Assembly: GCA_035513345.1 (NCBI GenBank) | Contig: DATKCF010000168.1 | Location: 1 to 48,690, forward strand | From: DATKCF01 sp035513345 | GTDB taxonomy: Bacteria > Gemmatimonadota > Gemmatimonadetes > Longimicrobiales > RSA9 | Length of the DNA: 48,690 nt | Direction of reading: 5' to 3' | Shown here: positions 1-9,257 of the stretch, one piece after another | How positions within the stretch are numbered: the stretch's first letter is position 1 | How the letters are laid out: each line of letters starts with the position of its first letter | Notes under the pieces: generated by a model | What the model saw: the letters and a program-made list of their open reading frames with translations, nothing else | Database searches by the model: none | What the model was told of the DNA's origin: nothing | Made by a program: the position numbers and the translations under genes

Positions 1-347
1 CTTAGCGCGTCCGTGTGCGCTTCGAGCGCGTCCGTCCCGTACTCGAGGGCGTACTCTACGCGCAGCGTCTTCCATGGCAGCTTGCCCGGCTTTCGGACGA
101 GCGTGAAGCCGAGTCCCAGCTCGACGGCGAGTGGTGCGCCAATGATAAAGCCGCGTGACTCGATCGCGACGATGCTGTCCGCACCCGCGTCGCGATAACG
201 GTCCGCGAAGTGTCCGATGATGTCGCGGAAAAGCGGGCCATCCGAAAGCGCGGGCGCGATGTCGCGGAACAGAATGCCCGGCGTCGGGAAGTCCGGGACG
301 TCACGCACGCGTTCGCGCACCCGCCGCGCGAGTGCGTCACGGCTCAT
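1..347 (-). CDS. apt: Adenine phosphoribosyltransferase (C-terminus cut by window edge)
   Basis: Purine salvage enzyme that makes AMP from adenine and PRPP in the cytosol. About 115 N-terminal residues are visible and the rest lies left of the window. The visible part carries the family signatures FPTPGILFRDI near residue 22, AIESRGFIIGAPLA near residue 65 and VRKPGKLPW further on; the PRPP-binding loop would be beyond the edge. The ATG overlaps the stop of the upstream acidic-protein gene as ATGA, which supports both this start and co-transcription. Identification is firm; completeness cannot be judged. Confidence 0.9.
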   Translation of the reverse strand, partial: MSRDALARRVRERVRDVPDFPTPGILFRDIAPALSDGPLFRDIIGHFADRYRDAGADSIVAIESRGFIIGAPLAVELGLGFTLVRKPGKLPWKTLRVEYALEYGTDALEAHTDAL

Positions 348-1435
348 TCTCCGCGTCCGGCCAGGAACCCCGCGGCGATACTGGCCAGCAGCGCGTTGAA
401 CCGATCATCGCCGGCCTGTGCGCGGTTGAGCGCGGACGTTCCCTCTTCGCGCAGGTTGGCGGCGAATGCTTCGAGCCGTTGGACGAGGTCGGATACGGGC
501 GATTCCGACTCGCCCGGTCCCGAAGACCCGACACTCAGCACCGGGCCGCCGAACGGCGACGTGGGTTCAGCGTCGAGTTCCGCGGCCTTCTCGTCGGTGA
601 GGTCATAGCCGCGCAGACCGGGCGCGTCGACTGGCGGGCCGGCGGCATCCAGGGAATCCGAGAGCGCCTGTCCGAGCGACTCCCACTCCGCGTGAGCGCG
701 GGCAGCGCGCTCGGTCGCCTCCGGCGACGTGGCAGCGGGGCCGAGATCCCACGGACTGATCGGCGGCGGCGTGTGCCGCAGTTCGCGCTCGGCCTTTTCG
801 TCGGTCGGTACAGCCTCTTCGGCGGGACCCGCGTCGAATCCTTCCTCGCCCTCGATGACGAGATCGTGGGCCGGTTCGGTCTCGGACTCGAGTACGATCT
901 CGGCGTCCGGAGCCTCGAGGGCCTCGTCCCACGGCGACGATTCATCCTCGCCGTACCATGTGACGCCTGGATCCTCGCCTTCTTCGCCGAGTGCGTCGGA
1001 GCCGCTGAACGCGCTATCGACCACCGACGCCGCTTCGTCGTGAGTCTCGAAGCTGCCGGCCTCCACGTCGAGCACGAAGGTATCGTCATCGCCGCTGTCG
1101 AACTCGGCGTATCCCGACAGATCGATCGTGACTTCCTCGGCAACCAGCTCGTACTCGACGGTTTCGTCGTCATCGATGGCTGCGTCGAAGACATCGGCCA
1201 TCGGCGCGTCGAGATCGTCAGCTGGCGGTGCGGTCGGCGCATACAGCGGCGAGGCACCAACATCAACCGGCGGTGCGTCCGCCGCAGCCGTGCGAACGGC
1301 TGGAGCGAGGAGACCTGACAACACGGGCGGCAGCAGCATCAGACCGCGCGCCGCGGCCGATTCCATGTCGGCCGCACTGGTCCGCGCGGGCGGAAACGGA
1401 ACAGCTTGCGTCGATCTCAACGATTCACGGTTCAT
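344..1435 (-). CDS. Hypothetical highly acidic, probably disordered protein
   Basis: A 363-residue protein of no recognised family. A possible weak hydrophobic stretch (LMLLPPVLSGLLAPAV) near residue 32 is followed by about 200 residues rich in Asp, Glu, Ala and Pro, which look disordered, and then a short helical C-terminus (SDLVQRLEAFAANLREE). Minus-strand codons are strongly GC-ending, as in the neighbours, so the frame is probably real although a 328-codon antisense frame exists. A GGAGG sequence lies 8 bases before the ATG, and the stop overlaps the apt start. Function unknown; an acidic linker or scaffold role would be a guess. Confidence 0.6.
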   Translation of the reverse strand: MNRESLRSTQAVPFPPARTSAADMESAAARGLMLLPPVLSGLLAPAVRTAAADAPPVDVGASPLYAPTAPPADDLDAPMADVFDAAIDDDETVEYELVAEEVTIDLSGYAEFDSGDDDTFVLDVEAGSFETHDEAASVVDSAFSGSDALGEEGEDPGVTWYGEDESSPWDEALEAPDAEIVLESETEPAHDLVIEGEEGFDAGPAEEAVPTDEKAERELRHTPPPISPWDLGPAATSPEATERAARAHAEWESLGQALSDSLDAAGPPVDAPGLRGYDLTDEKAAELDAEPTSPFGGPVLSVGSSGPGESESPVSDLVQRLEAFAANLREEGTSALNRAQAGDDRFNALLASIAAGFLAGRGE

Positions 1436-1524
1436 GGTGCGTCCCTCCGGCGGGGGCCGTCACGACCCCGAAGCAGGTGCCAGACGCGGAACGTAGCCGG
1501 CATCCCGGACGCCGGACAGTGCGG

Positions 1525-3690
1525 TCAACGCCACAGCCTGGTTCCCAGTTCGAAGCCGACAATCACGTTTCGCGGGGGTGCCGGTTCGAAGTATCGGCCA
1601 CCGAAGCCGTTCACTACGACCGAACTGTTGTAACGAGTCGACGTGATGTTGTTGATGGCGACAAATGGTCGGAACCCGGTCGAGCCCAACCGCGTGTTAG
1701 CGCGTACGCGAATGTCGAACACCGTGGCCGCGTCGTTCGTCGCCGTATTCGCGTCATCGGCAAAGTACTCGGCCGAGTGGTCGGCCTCGAGGTCGATGCG
1801 GATCGCGGGCACGGGCACGATCTCGATGCCGGCGAACACATGGTGGCGGGGCACGCCCGGCAGGCGGTTCCCTTCGTGCTCGGCATCGGGATCACCATCG
1901 TCGACGAACACGAAGTCGTTGAACGTCCATGCCACACGGGTGGTGTGTCTGCCGAACGAGCGGGCAGCGGACAGTTCGATACCGCGATGGCGCGACTCGC
2001 CGGCGTTTCGAAAGAACTCGCGGCCGTCGCCGTCCTCGACCTGGAATGGCAGAATCGTGTTGCGAACGGTCATGTGGTAGGCCGCAACATTGAGAGCGAC
2101 GCCGGCTGCGCTGCCACGGAATCCGGCTTCGAGACTTGTGGCGCGCTGCGCGTCGAGGTCGACATTGAAGCCGCCCGGACAGCAGGTTTCGCCCGCGACT
2201 GGTGGCGCGTTGATCAATTCGGTCGTGGTCGGAGTCTGGAACGCGGTGCCGACGTTCGCGTAGAGCGTCGCAGCCGGCAAGGCGGCCCACGTCACACCGA
2301 TGGTCGGACTCGCGGCTGAGAGGGTGCGTTCTCCGGAGTCGTCACGGCCGTCGGCCAGGAAGTGATCGGACGTTTCGAATCGCACGGCATCGAAGCGGAT
2401 GCCGGCCAGCACATCGACGGTCGGCGCGATGCCGAGGAGCGCTTGCACGAAGGGCCCGGCATTCGATACGCGGTCCGTCTGGTCGCGAACGAGATTGGTG
2501 CCGCGGGTGCCGCCGTCGTTGTTGTACTCCTCGCGCCCATCGGTCATCCACTCCACGTCGATGCCGGTTGTGATCGCGATCCTGCCGTCCGCTCGTTCAC
2601 CGCTCCAGCTCGCGCGCACGCCACCGCCCCGCCGGTTCAGGTCGATCCACGCGAACGGCAGTGCATTGTCGACGGTGCGGCCCAGGCCGTAGAGCGCGAC
2701 ATCGAGCTGGTCGCGGCCGATCAACTTCTCCAGTGTCACACCCGCCTGAATCTGGCGGGTCGCTTCGCCGGCGCCGTTGCGCACGTTGTTCGGCCACGCG
2801 AGCGTCGGATCCTTCTCGACGGAGTCGCGCGGCAGGGCGCCTGGACTCTCGGCGACAGGACCGTCGAACACGTTCAGGACGACCCCGATACGTGCGTTGT
2901 CGCCCACCGGCTGCCGGCCCACGAGGTTGACGACCGTCTGCCTGGCCCGCGAGAAGTCCCGGTATCCATCCGTCTTCATGCGTGACACGGTGGCCGTGTA
3001 GCCGCCGCTGCCCAACGGCCCGCCGGCCCTGGCCTGCAGCTTGAAGAACGGATCGAGGCGAACGCCGCCGTGGCCCGCGTCGCCGCCGACGGCCCGGAAC
3101 TCGGTCGAGAACGCCGATGGCGGCAGTTCCGACACGATCGAGATCACTCCACCCGCCGCATTGCCGTAAAGCGCCGATGACGGCCCGCGCAGAACCTCGA
3201 TCCGTGCCGCCGTGCCCAGCTCGAGATTGTTCAGGTTGCTCTGGCCGTCCGGCATCGTCAGCGGGATTCCATCGGAAAGGACGCGGATCCCGCGCACACC
3301 AAACGCCGCGCGCGAGCCGAGTCCGCGGATCGAGATACGGGCACCGAGCGAAAAGTTGTAGCGGTTGTTGATGTAGATGCCGGGCACGCGGTCGAGCGAT
3401 TCATCCAGGCCGACGGTAGCCTGGCCGCCGCCGATCGTGGATGCGTCGATGGTCGCGACAGTAACGGGCAGACGGCCGAGCGGTGTCATGCCGCGTGTCA
3501 CGGATACGCGAAGGCTATCAAGCCGAACCATGGTCGTGTCCTGGCTTGCGGCGGCGGACGCGCCGGCCCCTGGAACCGCGGACGCAGCGAGAGCCAGGGC
3601 GGCCGCCGCCAGCATCATCGCGACTGGTCGACGGCGTCTGTCCGCCTTCGCCATCGTGCAGGCGAGATCACTGACGGTGCCGATTCTCAC
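1525..3690 (-). CDS. TonB-dependent outer-membrane receptor
   Basis: A 721-residue receptor for energised uptake of a siderophore, cofactor or other nutrient across the outer membrane. A basic n-region and an Ala-rich hydrophobic segment (about residues 13-45) form a signal peptide. A TonB-box-like stretch (DSLRVSVT) precedes a plug domain with the typical IEVLRGPSSALYGN and GGVISI motifs. A large beta-barrel follows, ending in a hydrophobic/aromatic C-terminal strand. The longest start is a GTG overlapping the dedA stop as GTGA; an ATG at 3654 gives a more ordinary signal peptide, and no clear ribosome site decides between them. The substrate cannot be told from sequence alone, and no transport or biosynthetic partner lies nearby. 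Confidence 0.9.
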   Translation of the reverse strand: MRIGTVSDLACTMAKADRRRRPVAMMLAAAALALAASAVPGAGASAAASQDTTMVRLDSLRVSVTRGMTPLGRLPVTVATIDASTIGGGQATVGLDESLDRVPGIYINNRYNFSLGARISIRGLGSRAAFGVRGIRVLSDGIPLTMPDGQSNLNNLELGTAARIEVLRGPSSALYGNAAGGVISIVSELPPSAFSTEFRAVGGDAGHGGVRLDPFFKLQARAGGPLGSGGYTATVSRMKTDGYRDFSRARQTVVNLVGRQPVGDNARIGVVLNVFDGPVAESPGALPRDSVEKDPTLAWPNNVRNGAGEATRQIQAGVTLEKLIGRDQLDVALYGLGRTVDNALPFAWIDLNRRGGGVRASWSGERADGRIAITTGIDVEWMTDGREEYNNDGGTRGTNLVRDQTDRVSNAGPFVQALLGIAPTVDVLAGIRFDAVRFETSDHFLADGRDDSGERTLSAASPTIGVTWAALPAATLYANVGTAFQTPTTTELINAPPVAGETCCPGGFNVDLDAQRATSLEAGFRGSAAGVALNVAAYHMTVRNTILPFQVEDGDGREFFRNAGESRHRGIELSAARSFGRHTTRVAWTFNDFVFVDDGDPDAEHEGNRLPGVPRHHVFAGIEIVPVPAIRIDLEADHSAEYFADDANTATNDAATVFDIRVRANTRLGSTGFRPFVAINNITSTRYNSSVVVNGFGGRYFEPAPPRNVIVGFELGTRLWR

Positions 3691-4334
3691 TGCCCGATTG
3701 CCGGCTGCCGGCGGCGGTGCCGGACGTACTCGATGATGCCCGGCAGAATCGACAGGAGTACGATCGCCATGATGACGAGCGTGAAGTTGTGCTCGACCGC
3801 CGGAATATTGCCGAAGAAGTAGCCCGCGTAGACGAACAGTCCGATCCAGAGGATCGCGCCGGTCACGTTGAACATGGCGAAGCGACGGTACTCCATCGCG
3901 CCGATGCCCGCGACGAAAGGCGCGAACGTGCGAACGATCGGCATGAAGCGCGCGATGATGATCGTCTTGCCGCCATGGCGCTCATAGAACGCGTGTGTCT
4001 TGTCGAGATGCGCCTTCTTGATGAAGCGGAACCCGCGTTCGGCCCGCGGCGCGAGATACCGACCAACCGAGTAGTTGACGGCATCGCCGATGATGGCGGC
4101 TATGGCCAGCAGGAAGAAGAGGATGGCCGGCTCGAGCGAACCGCGCGCCGCGAACGTGCCCGCCGCGAACAGCAGCGAGTCGCCCGGCAGGAACGGTGTC
4201 ACGACGAGGCCCGTTTCCGCGAAAATGATGAGGAACAGGATCGCGTACGTCCACGTGCCGTATTGCCGAATGATGGCGTCGAGATGCACATCGACATGGA
4301 CAATGAAATCGATGATCTGGAGAATGAACTCCAT
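3687..4334 (-). CDS. DedA family membrane protein (VTT domain)
   Basis: A 215-residue inner-membrane protein of the DedA/VTT family. Family members are linked to phospholipid and undecaprenyl-phosphate flipping and to membrane homeostasis. Visible hallmarks are the re-entrant LPGDSLLFAAG motif near residue 50, the FMPIVRTFAPFVAG motif near residue 128, and several hydrophobic spans including a C-terminal one, followed by a basic tail. Length is typical. It overlaps the TonB receptor start by four bases and follows pcm after a short gap. The transported substrate is not determinable here. Confidence 0.92.
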   Translation of the reverse strand: MEFILQIIDFIVHVDVHLDAIIRQYGTWTYAILFLIIFAETGLVVTPFLPGDSLLFAAGTFAARGSLEPAILFFLLAIAAIIGDAVNYSVGRYLAPRAERGFRFIKKAHLDKTHAFYERHGGKTIIIARFMPIVRTFAPFVAGIGAMEYRRFAMFNVTGAILWIGLFVYAGYFFGNIPAVEHNFTLVIMAIVLLSILPGIIEYVRHRRRQPAIGQ

Positions 4335-4378
4335 CCGTATCCGCCGTCGTGCTGGTGACCGTTGCCGGCTCGAACGCC

Positions 4379-5041
4379 TCAGTCGGGCCAGCCGAAACGG
4401 CCGACCAGTGGGACGAACGAGACCGTAGTGATTTCCTCAGTTTCGACACCTGTATCCGTGTTGTGGAACAGTGTCAGTTTCTGCTCGCGCCGGTCACCGA
4501 TCGGCGCCAGCAGGCGGCCGCCCGGCGCGAGCTGTTCGACCAGTGCGTCGGGCCTTGATGGCGCCGCAGCGGCCACGAGTATCGCATCGAATGGCGAGTA
4601 GCGAGACCAGCCGACCGTCCCATCGCCGACCAGGACGGCGACATTCGTGATACGCATCCCTTCGATTGCGGTACGGGCGCGAGCGGCCAGATCATTGACG
4701 CGCTCCACCGAGTACACGTGGTCCACGAGCTGCGCGAGCAACGCCGTCTGGAATCCCGACCCTGTACCCACCTCGAGCACGCGGTGATCCGAGGTCAGGC
4801 CGAGCACCTGCATGTACAACGCCTGAAGCGAAGGCTGAGACGCGGTCTGGCCGAAGCCGATTGGCAGCGGCACGTCTTCGTACGCCCTGTGCTGCACCGC
4901 CGCCGGCAGGAACAGGTGCCTGGGCACGGTGTCGAACGCACGCAGGATCGCGAGATCCGTTATTCCGCGGTCCGCGATCGTCTCGACCATGCGGCGTCGC
5001 TGGCGGGTGAAGCGGGCGTCGTTCAGAGCTTCAGGCCCCAC
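4379..5041 (-). CDS. pcm: Protein-L-isoaspartate O-methyltransferase
   Basis: SAM-dependent repair enzyme that methylates L-isoaspartyl residues in aged proteins. The Rossmann SAM motif VLEVGTGSGFQTALL and the upstream FGQTASQPSLQALY motif are diagnostic. The frame is open upstream to 5152, but that part would overlap surE heavily. I chose the GTG at 5041, which gives 220 residues and a short overlap with the surE stop; the ATG at 4990 (203 residues, starting MVETIADRG) is also possible. The surE-pcm pairing is found in many bacteria and suggests a shared stress or stationary-phase role. Confidence 0.9.
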   Translation of the reverse strand: MGPEALNDARFTRQRRRMVETIADRGITDLAILRAFDTVPRHLFLPAAVQHRAYEDVPLPIGFGQTASQPSLQALYMQVLGLTSDHRVLEVGTGSGFQTALLAQLVDHVYSVERVNDLAARARTAIEGMRITNVAVLVGDGTVGWSRYSPFDAILVAAAAPSRPDALVEQLAPGGRLLAPIGDRREQKLTLFHNTDTGVETEEITTVSFVPLVGRFGWPD

Positions 5042-5769
5042 GCGGCGACTCCTTCGAGGAGCTTGTGATTCGTCAGGTCGAGATGCAGAGGCGTGATCGA
5101 GACGTACCCATCGTGCACAGCCCTGAAATCCGAGTTGTCGCTTCCCCACCATGTACTCTCGCCACCGCCGATCCAGAAGTACTCCCGTCCCGCCGGATCG
5201 CGCGCTCTGGTCAGGGACCCGACGTACGCACGCCGGCCGAGCGTCGTGACGCGCACGCCGCTGACGTTTTCCGGTTCGGTCGCGGGCAGGTTTACGTTGA
5301 ACAGGGTCTGGTCCGGATAGTCGTCACGCAGGAGAAGCTGGCGCAGCAACCGGGTCAGCAGGTCGGTCCACGCGCCGAGTCTGCCAAAGTCCTTGCCGGC
5401 GTACGACACGGCGACCGCCGGGATCCCGAGGATCGTCGCCTCCATCGCCGCCGCCACGGTGCCGGAGTAGAGCACATCGTCGCCGAGGTTCGCGCCGTGG
5501 TTTACGCCCGACAGGACGAAGTCGGGACGGCCATCGAGCAGTTCGCCAATGGCCAGGACGACGCAGTCGGTGGGTGTGCCATCGACGACCCAGGCGCCAT
5601 CGGTCTCCTTCACGCGCAGCGGATAGTGGAGCGTGAGGGAATGGCTGGTCGCGCTCTGCTCGCGGTCGGGCGCGACGACGCGCACATCGCCCAGACTCGC
5701 GGCGGCATCCGCAAGAACACGAACACCGCCGGCGAGGTAGCCATCGTCATTGGTGACGAGAATGCGCAT
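5023..5769 (-). CDS. surE: 5'/3'-nucleotidase SurE
   Basis: A 248-residue nucleoside-monophosphate phosphatase of the SurE family. The N-terminal MRILVTNDDGY supplies the metal-binding Asp pair, followed by APDREQSATSHSLT and the SGVNHGANLGDDVLYSGTV motif, all characteristic of the family. The ATG shares one base with the stop of the MerR-type gene (TGATG), and the 3' end overlaps pcm. Length is normal and no key residue is missing. Confidence 0.96.
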   Translation of the reverse strand: MRILVTNDDGYLAGGVRVLADAAASLGDVRVVAPDREQSATSHSLTLHYPLRVKETDGAWVVDGTPTDCVVLAIGELLDGRPDFVLSGVNHGANLGDDVLYSGTVAAAMEATILGIPAVAVSYAGKDFGRLGAWTDLLTRLLRQLLLRDDYPDQTLFNVNLPATEPENVSGVRVTTLGRRAYVGSLTRARDPAGREYFWIGGGESTWWGSDNSDFRAVHDGYVSITPLHLDLTNHKLLEGVAAWGLKL

Positions 5770-6323
5770 CAGGTGCGGGCTGGCGTGAGTATGTCCAGAA
5801 CCTGTTCGAGTTCGTTGCGGACGAGCGCGGCCGTGTCATGCGTCATTGCCCGGGCGGTGATATCGGGAAGCTTGCCGCTCCTGCGGAGCTGATCGAGCTT
5901 CGCGCGAGCGCCATCGACCGTGTACTTCTCCTCGTACAGCAGGTGCTTCACCAGCAGGATCAACCGGATCTCCTTCTTCTGGTAGACGCGGTTGCCGCTC
6001 CGGTTCTTCGACGGATTGAGCGGTCCGAATTGCGTCTCCCAGTAGCGAAGCACGTGCGGCTTGAGATCGACGAGGTCGCAGACTTCGCTGATCGAATAGT
6101 ACTCGCGCTGTGCTACGGGCCGGTCGCGGCCGGTTGTGGACGAGCCGATCGCCGCGTCATCGCGTGAGTCCGGGACCCGCGCGTCGCGCGGCCGGATGCG
6201 GTCGGCGCCGACCCGGGGCGCGGGGGGCGGTGCGGGCGGCGCAGCCGCCGACGCATCCATTGCATCGGACGCTTCGCGTTCCCACGGGAACAGTTCATCC
6301 TGGTCCGTCCCTCTCGGTGTCAT
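5769..6323 (-). CDS. MerR family transcriptional regulator
   Basis: A 184-residue DNA-binding protein. Residues 1-75 are Pro/Ala/Asp-rich and look disordered. Residues 76-145 are a MerR winged helix (YYSISEVCDLVDLKPHVLRYWE, then RVYQKKEIRLILLVKHLLYEE), close to the short HTH proteins often annotated as MlrA/HspR-like. No metal-binding cysteines are present, so a metal-sensing role is unlikely. The start shares a base with the gpsA stop (TAATG). Its targets are unknown; it lies inside a housekeeping operon rather than beside a divergent promoter. Confidence 0.9.
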   Translation of the reverse strand: MTPRGTDQDELFPWEREASDAMDASAAAPPAPPPAPRVGADRIRPRDARVPDSRDDAAIGSSTTGRDRPVAQREYYSISEVCDLVDLKPHVLRYWETQFGPLNPSKNRSGNRVYQKKEIRLILLVKHLLYEEKYTVDGARAKLDQLRRSGKLPDITARAMTHDTAALVRNELEQVLDILTPART

Positions 6324-7324
6324 TACCCGAACTCCGGTTTCGGCTCACGCAGCATGAGCGTTTCAAGGACATCCCTTGCCGTCCTGCCCTCGAACAGTAC
6401 GGCGTGTACGGCTTCGACGATCGGCATCTCGACGCCTTCCCGGCGGGCCAGCGCGTGCGCGCCCACAGTCGTGTCGATGCCTTCGGCCACCATTGTCATC
6501 CCGGCCAGAATGTCGGGTAGCGTTCGGCCCTGGCCGAGCGCCACGCCGACCGTGCGATTGCGGCTCAGATCGCCGGTACACGTCAGGATCAGATCGCCCA
6601 TGCCGGCCAGGCCGGAGAACGTCATCGCCTTCGCGCCGAGCGCTGTACCGAGCCGTGCGATCTCGGCCAGACCGCGGGTGATCAGCGCGGCCGTGGCGTT
6701 GTGGCCGAGTCCGAGCCCGACCGCCATGCCGGCCGCGATCGCGATCACGTTCTTGAGCGCGCCACCCAGCTCGACGCCAATCACGTCATCGCTCGTGTAT
6801 ACCCGGAAATAGCTTGTCTGGAACAGGGCCTGCGCGTGCAGCGCGGCCGCCTCGTCGTCGCTGGCGACCGTCACCGCAGTCACGAGGCCGCGCGCGACTT
6901 CCGTGGCGAAACTCGGTCCGGACAGGAACGCGGTCACGCACGAATCGGGCAGGACCTCATCCAGCACCTGCGACATCGTGTCGAGAGTGCCCTTCTCGAT
7001 TCCCTTCGACGCACTGATCACCGTCGCGCCCGGTTCGATCGACGGCGAGGCGGCGTCGATCACCGCACGCACGTGCTGCGCCGGACTGACCGAGACAATC
7101 GTGTCGCAACCGGCGACGGCGTCCCGCACCGACGTCGTCGCCTCGAGGTGTTCGGACAACGCGATGCCCTTCAGGTAGACCGGATTCTCCCGACTCCGGT
7201 TGATCCCATCGACGACGGCCTGCTCCCATGCCCAGATCCGGACGGGCATGCCCTTGCGTGCAAGCAGGTCGGCCAGGGCCGTGCCCCAGCTGCCCGCTCC
7301 GACAACGGCAACAGGTCCGCTCAT
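6323..7324 (-). CDS. gpsA: Glycerol-3-phosphate dehydrogenase (NAD(P)+)
   Basis: Makes sn-glycerol 3-phosphate from dihydroxyacetone phosphate, the first step of phospholipid synthesis. The N-terminal Rossmann loop VVGAGSWGTALA, the FLSGPSFATEVA motif and the GVELGGALKNVIAIAAG segment with its catalytic Lys are all present in a 333-residue protein. The frame is open further upstream, but the ATG at 7324 overlaps the plsY stop as ATGA and has GGAGG just before it, so it is the clear start. Together with plsY it forms a two-step phosphatidic acid module. Confidence 0.96.
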   Translation of the reverse strand: MSGPVAVVGAGSWGTALADLLARKGMPVRIWAWEQAVVDGINRSRENPVYLKGIALSEHLEATTSVRDAVAGCDTIVSVSPAQHVRAVIDAASPSIEPGATVISASKGIEKGTLDTMSQVLDEVLPDSCVTAFLSGPSFATEVARGLVTAVTVASDDEAAALHAQALFQTSYFRVYTSDDVIGVELGGALKNVIAIAAGMAVGLGLGHNATAALITRGLAEIARLGTALGAKAMTFSGLAGMGDLILTCTGDLSRNRTVGVALGQGRTLPDILAGMTMVAEGIDTTVGAHALARREGVEMPIVEAVHAVLFEGRTARDVLETLMLREPKPEFG

Positions 7325-7926
7325 CTTGCCTCCCCCGCCCGGCTGCCGAAGCGGTTCTCCGTACCGGCGATCAATCTGCGAATGTTCGAACGATGCGCCA
7401 GCGTGACGAAGGCCGCGAGCGCCATCGTCAGCCAGAGCACGGGGCCCGGCCCATCGAGCACCGCGACCAGAATCGGGACCAGCACCGCGGCGACGATCGA
7501 GCCGAGCGAGACGTAGCCGGTCGAGAATACGATGGCCGCCCACACGGCGAAGCCGATGCCGGCAGCGACCGGCGCGAGGGCCAGCAGAGCGCCAGCGCTG
7601 GTTGCTACGCCTTTCCCGCCGCGGAACCCGACCCAGACGGACCAGACGTGGCCGACTATGGCGGCGGCGGCGAACGCGAGCGCCCAGTCCGGCGAGGGCC
7701 GGCCGTCCCAGATGTGAAAGAAGGCGGTCGGGAACCAGCCCTTCAGGATATCGCCCGCGAAAATCGGCAGTGCCGGCTTCCAGCCGAGGACACGGTAGGC
7801 GTTTGTCGCGCCGAGGTTTCCGCTGCCGTGCTCACGCAGGTCGATGCCGCGCACGAGTCGGGCAACGATCCAGCTCGTCGGGATTGCGCCGACGAGGTAC
7901 GCGCTGACGAGCAGCAGGACGATCAC
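7321..7926 (-). CDS. plsY: Acyl-phosphate:glycerol-3-phosphate acyltransferase PlsY
   Basis: Integral membrane acyltransferase that makes lysophosphatidic acid from acyl-phosphate and glycerol 3-phosphate. The 201-residue protein has the PlsY motifs AYLVGAIPTSWIVAR, the HGSGNLGATNAYR loop, and GFRGGKGVATSAG, with about five hydrophobic spans. The start is a GTG overlapping the der stop as GTGA with AGGA upstream; the longer open frame is an artefact of der coding. It is directly coupled to gpsA, which supplies its substrate. Confidence 0.95.
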   Translation of the reverse strand: MIVLLLVSAYLVGAIPTSWIVARLVRGIDLREHGSGNLGATNAYRVLGWKPALPIFAGDILKGWFPTAFFHIWDGRPSPDWALAFAAAAIVGHVWSVWVGFRGGKGVATSAGALLALAPVAAGIGFAVWAAIVFSTGYVSLGSIVAAVLVPILVAVLDGPGPVLWLTMALAAFVTLAHRSNIRRLIAGTENRFGSRAGEAR

Positions 7927-9257
7927 GTCGTCCTCGTTTCCGAACGCGCTCGCAAGCGAAGCCGGACCGGCGAGCCGGCGAAGTTCCAGCGGGCGCGCAG
8001 TCCCTTCCGCAGATACCGGACATAATGGTCCGGCACCGCATTCGGATAGTTGGCGAACACGACGAACGTGGGTGGCGAGGAGGCGGCCTGCGTGGCGTAG
8101 AGGAACCGGACGGGCATGCCCCGATGATGAGGCGGCGACACACGGGCCGCCAGCTCGGCGATCGCCTCGTTCACGGCCCGCGTCGGGATCCGCCGTTCCC
8201 GGTTGGCGGCCACTTCGATGAGGACGTCGAGCACGCGTTGCACGCGCTGTCCGGTGAGCGCCGACGTAAACACGATGGGCACGGACTCGAGCGACGGCGC
8301 TCTCGCCTTGAGCGCGCGCTCGTACTCGACCGCAGTCATGGTCTCGCGCTCGACCAGGTCCCACTTGTTGGCGGCAATGACCAGGGCGCAGCCGCTGCGC
8401 CACGCTTTCTCGGCAATGCGCAGATCCTGGATGTGCACCGGCTCCGTCGCATCAATGAGGAGCAGGCACACGTCGGCGCGCCCGATCGTTCGTTCGGTCC
8501 GCAGCGCACTGTAGTACTCCAGGCCGGCATCGATGCGGGCCTGGCGGCGCAGACCGGCGGTATCGACGAACACGATGGTCCGGCCGTGATACTTCATCGG
8601 CGTATCGATACTGTCGCGTGTCGTGCCGGGCACTTCGCTCACGACGAGCCGGTCCTGTCCGAGCAGCCGATTGATGAAACTCGACTTGCCGACGTTCGGC
8701 TTGCCGATGACGGCCACGCTCAGCGCACCCTCCTGATCCGCGACGGCATCGCCATCGGCGAAGTTGCCGATGATGACGTCGAGCAGATCGCCGGATCCCT
8801 TGCCGGTCAGTGCGCTGACCGGAATCGGCTCACCGAGACCGAGTTCCCAGAAATCGTGCTGCGCAACCACGTTCGGCAGCGCATCGAGCTTGTTGACCGC
8901 CAGCACGACCGGCTTGCTCGACTTGCGCAACAGCTCGGCGACACGTGCATCCATCGGGTGCGGCCCGATCTTGCCATCAACGACGAAAACAAGCACGTCA
9001 CACTCGGCAATGGCGGCTTCGACCTGTTTGCGGACCGCCGCCGGCATGGGCTCGTTGACGTCCGGCTCCAGACCGCCCGTGTCGACGACGAAGAAATCGC
9101 GACCCGTCCAGTCGGCGAGTGCGAAGTTGCGGTCCCGCGTCACGCCTGGCTGGTCGCCGACGATCGCGCGCCGCTGACCGAGGATCCGGTTGAACAGCGT
9201 CGACTTGCCGACGTTCGGCCGGCCGACGATCGCGACAACGGGGAGGCCGGAACTCAC
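7923..9257 (-). CDS. der: Ribosome biogenesis GTPase Der (EngA)
   Basis: Double-GTPase factor for 50S subunit maturation, 444 residues. Two G domains are visible, with P-loops GRPNVGKSTLF near residue 11 and GKPNVGKSSFI in the second half, two DTAGL/DTGGL switch motifs and two NKxD motifs. A KH-like C-terminal domain (about residues 355-440) follows. The start overlaps the stop of the upstream DUF512 gene by four bases. Nothing unusual. Confidence 0.97.
   Translation of the reverse strand: MSSGLPVVAIVGRPNVGKSTLFNRILGQRRAIVGDQPGVTRDRNFALADWTGRDFFVVDTGGLEPDVNEPMPAAVRKQVEAAIAECDVLVFVVDGKIGPHPMDARVAELLRKSSKPVVLAVNKLDALPNVVAQHDFWELGLGEPIPVSALTGKGSGDLLDVIIGNFADGDAVADQEGALSVAVIGKPNVGKSSFINRLLGQDRLVVSEVPGTTRDSIDTPMKYHGRTIVFVDTAGLRRQARIDAGLEYYSALRTERTIGRADVCLLLIDATEPVHIQDLRIAEKAWRSGCALVIAANKWDLVERETMTAVEYERALKARAPSLESVPIVFTSALTGQRVQRVLDVLIEVAANRERRIPTRAVNEAIAELAARVSPPHHRGMPVRFLYATQAASSPPTFVVFANYPNAVPDHYVRYLRKGLRARWNFAGSPVRLRLRARSETRTT

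Noticed and set aside
332..1318. A 328-codon plus-strand frame
   Set aside because: It is antisense to the acidic-protein gene, which has a ribosome site, coupling to apt and GC-ending codons in the minus frame. Long antisense frames are expected in GC-rich DNA.
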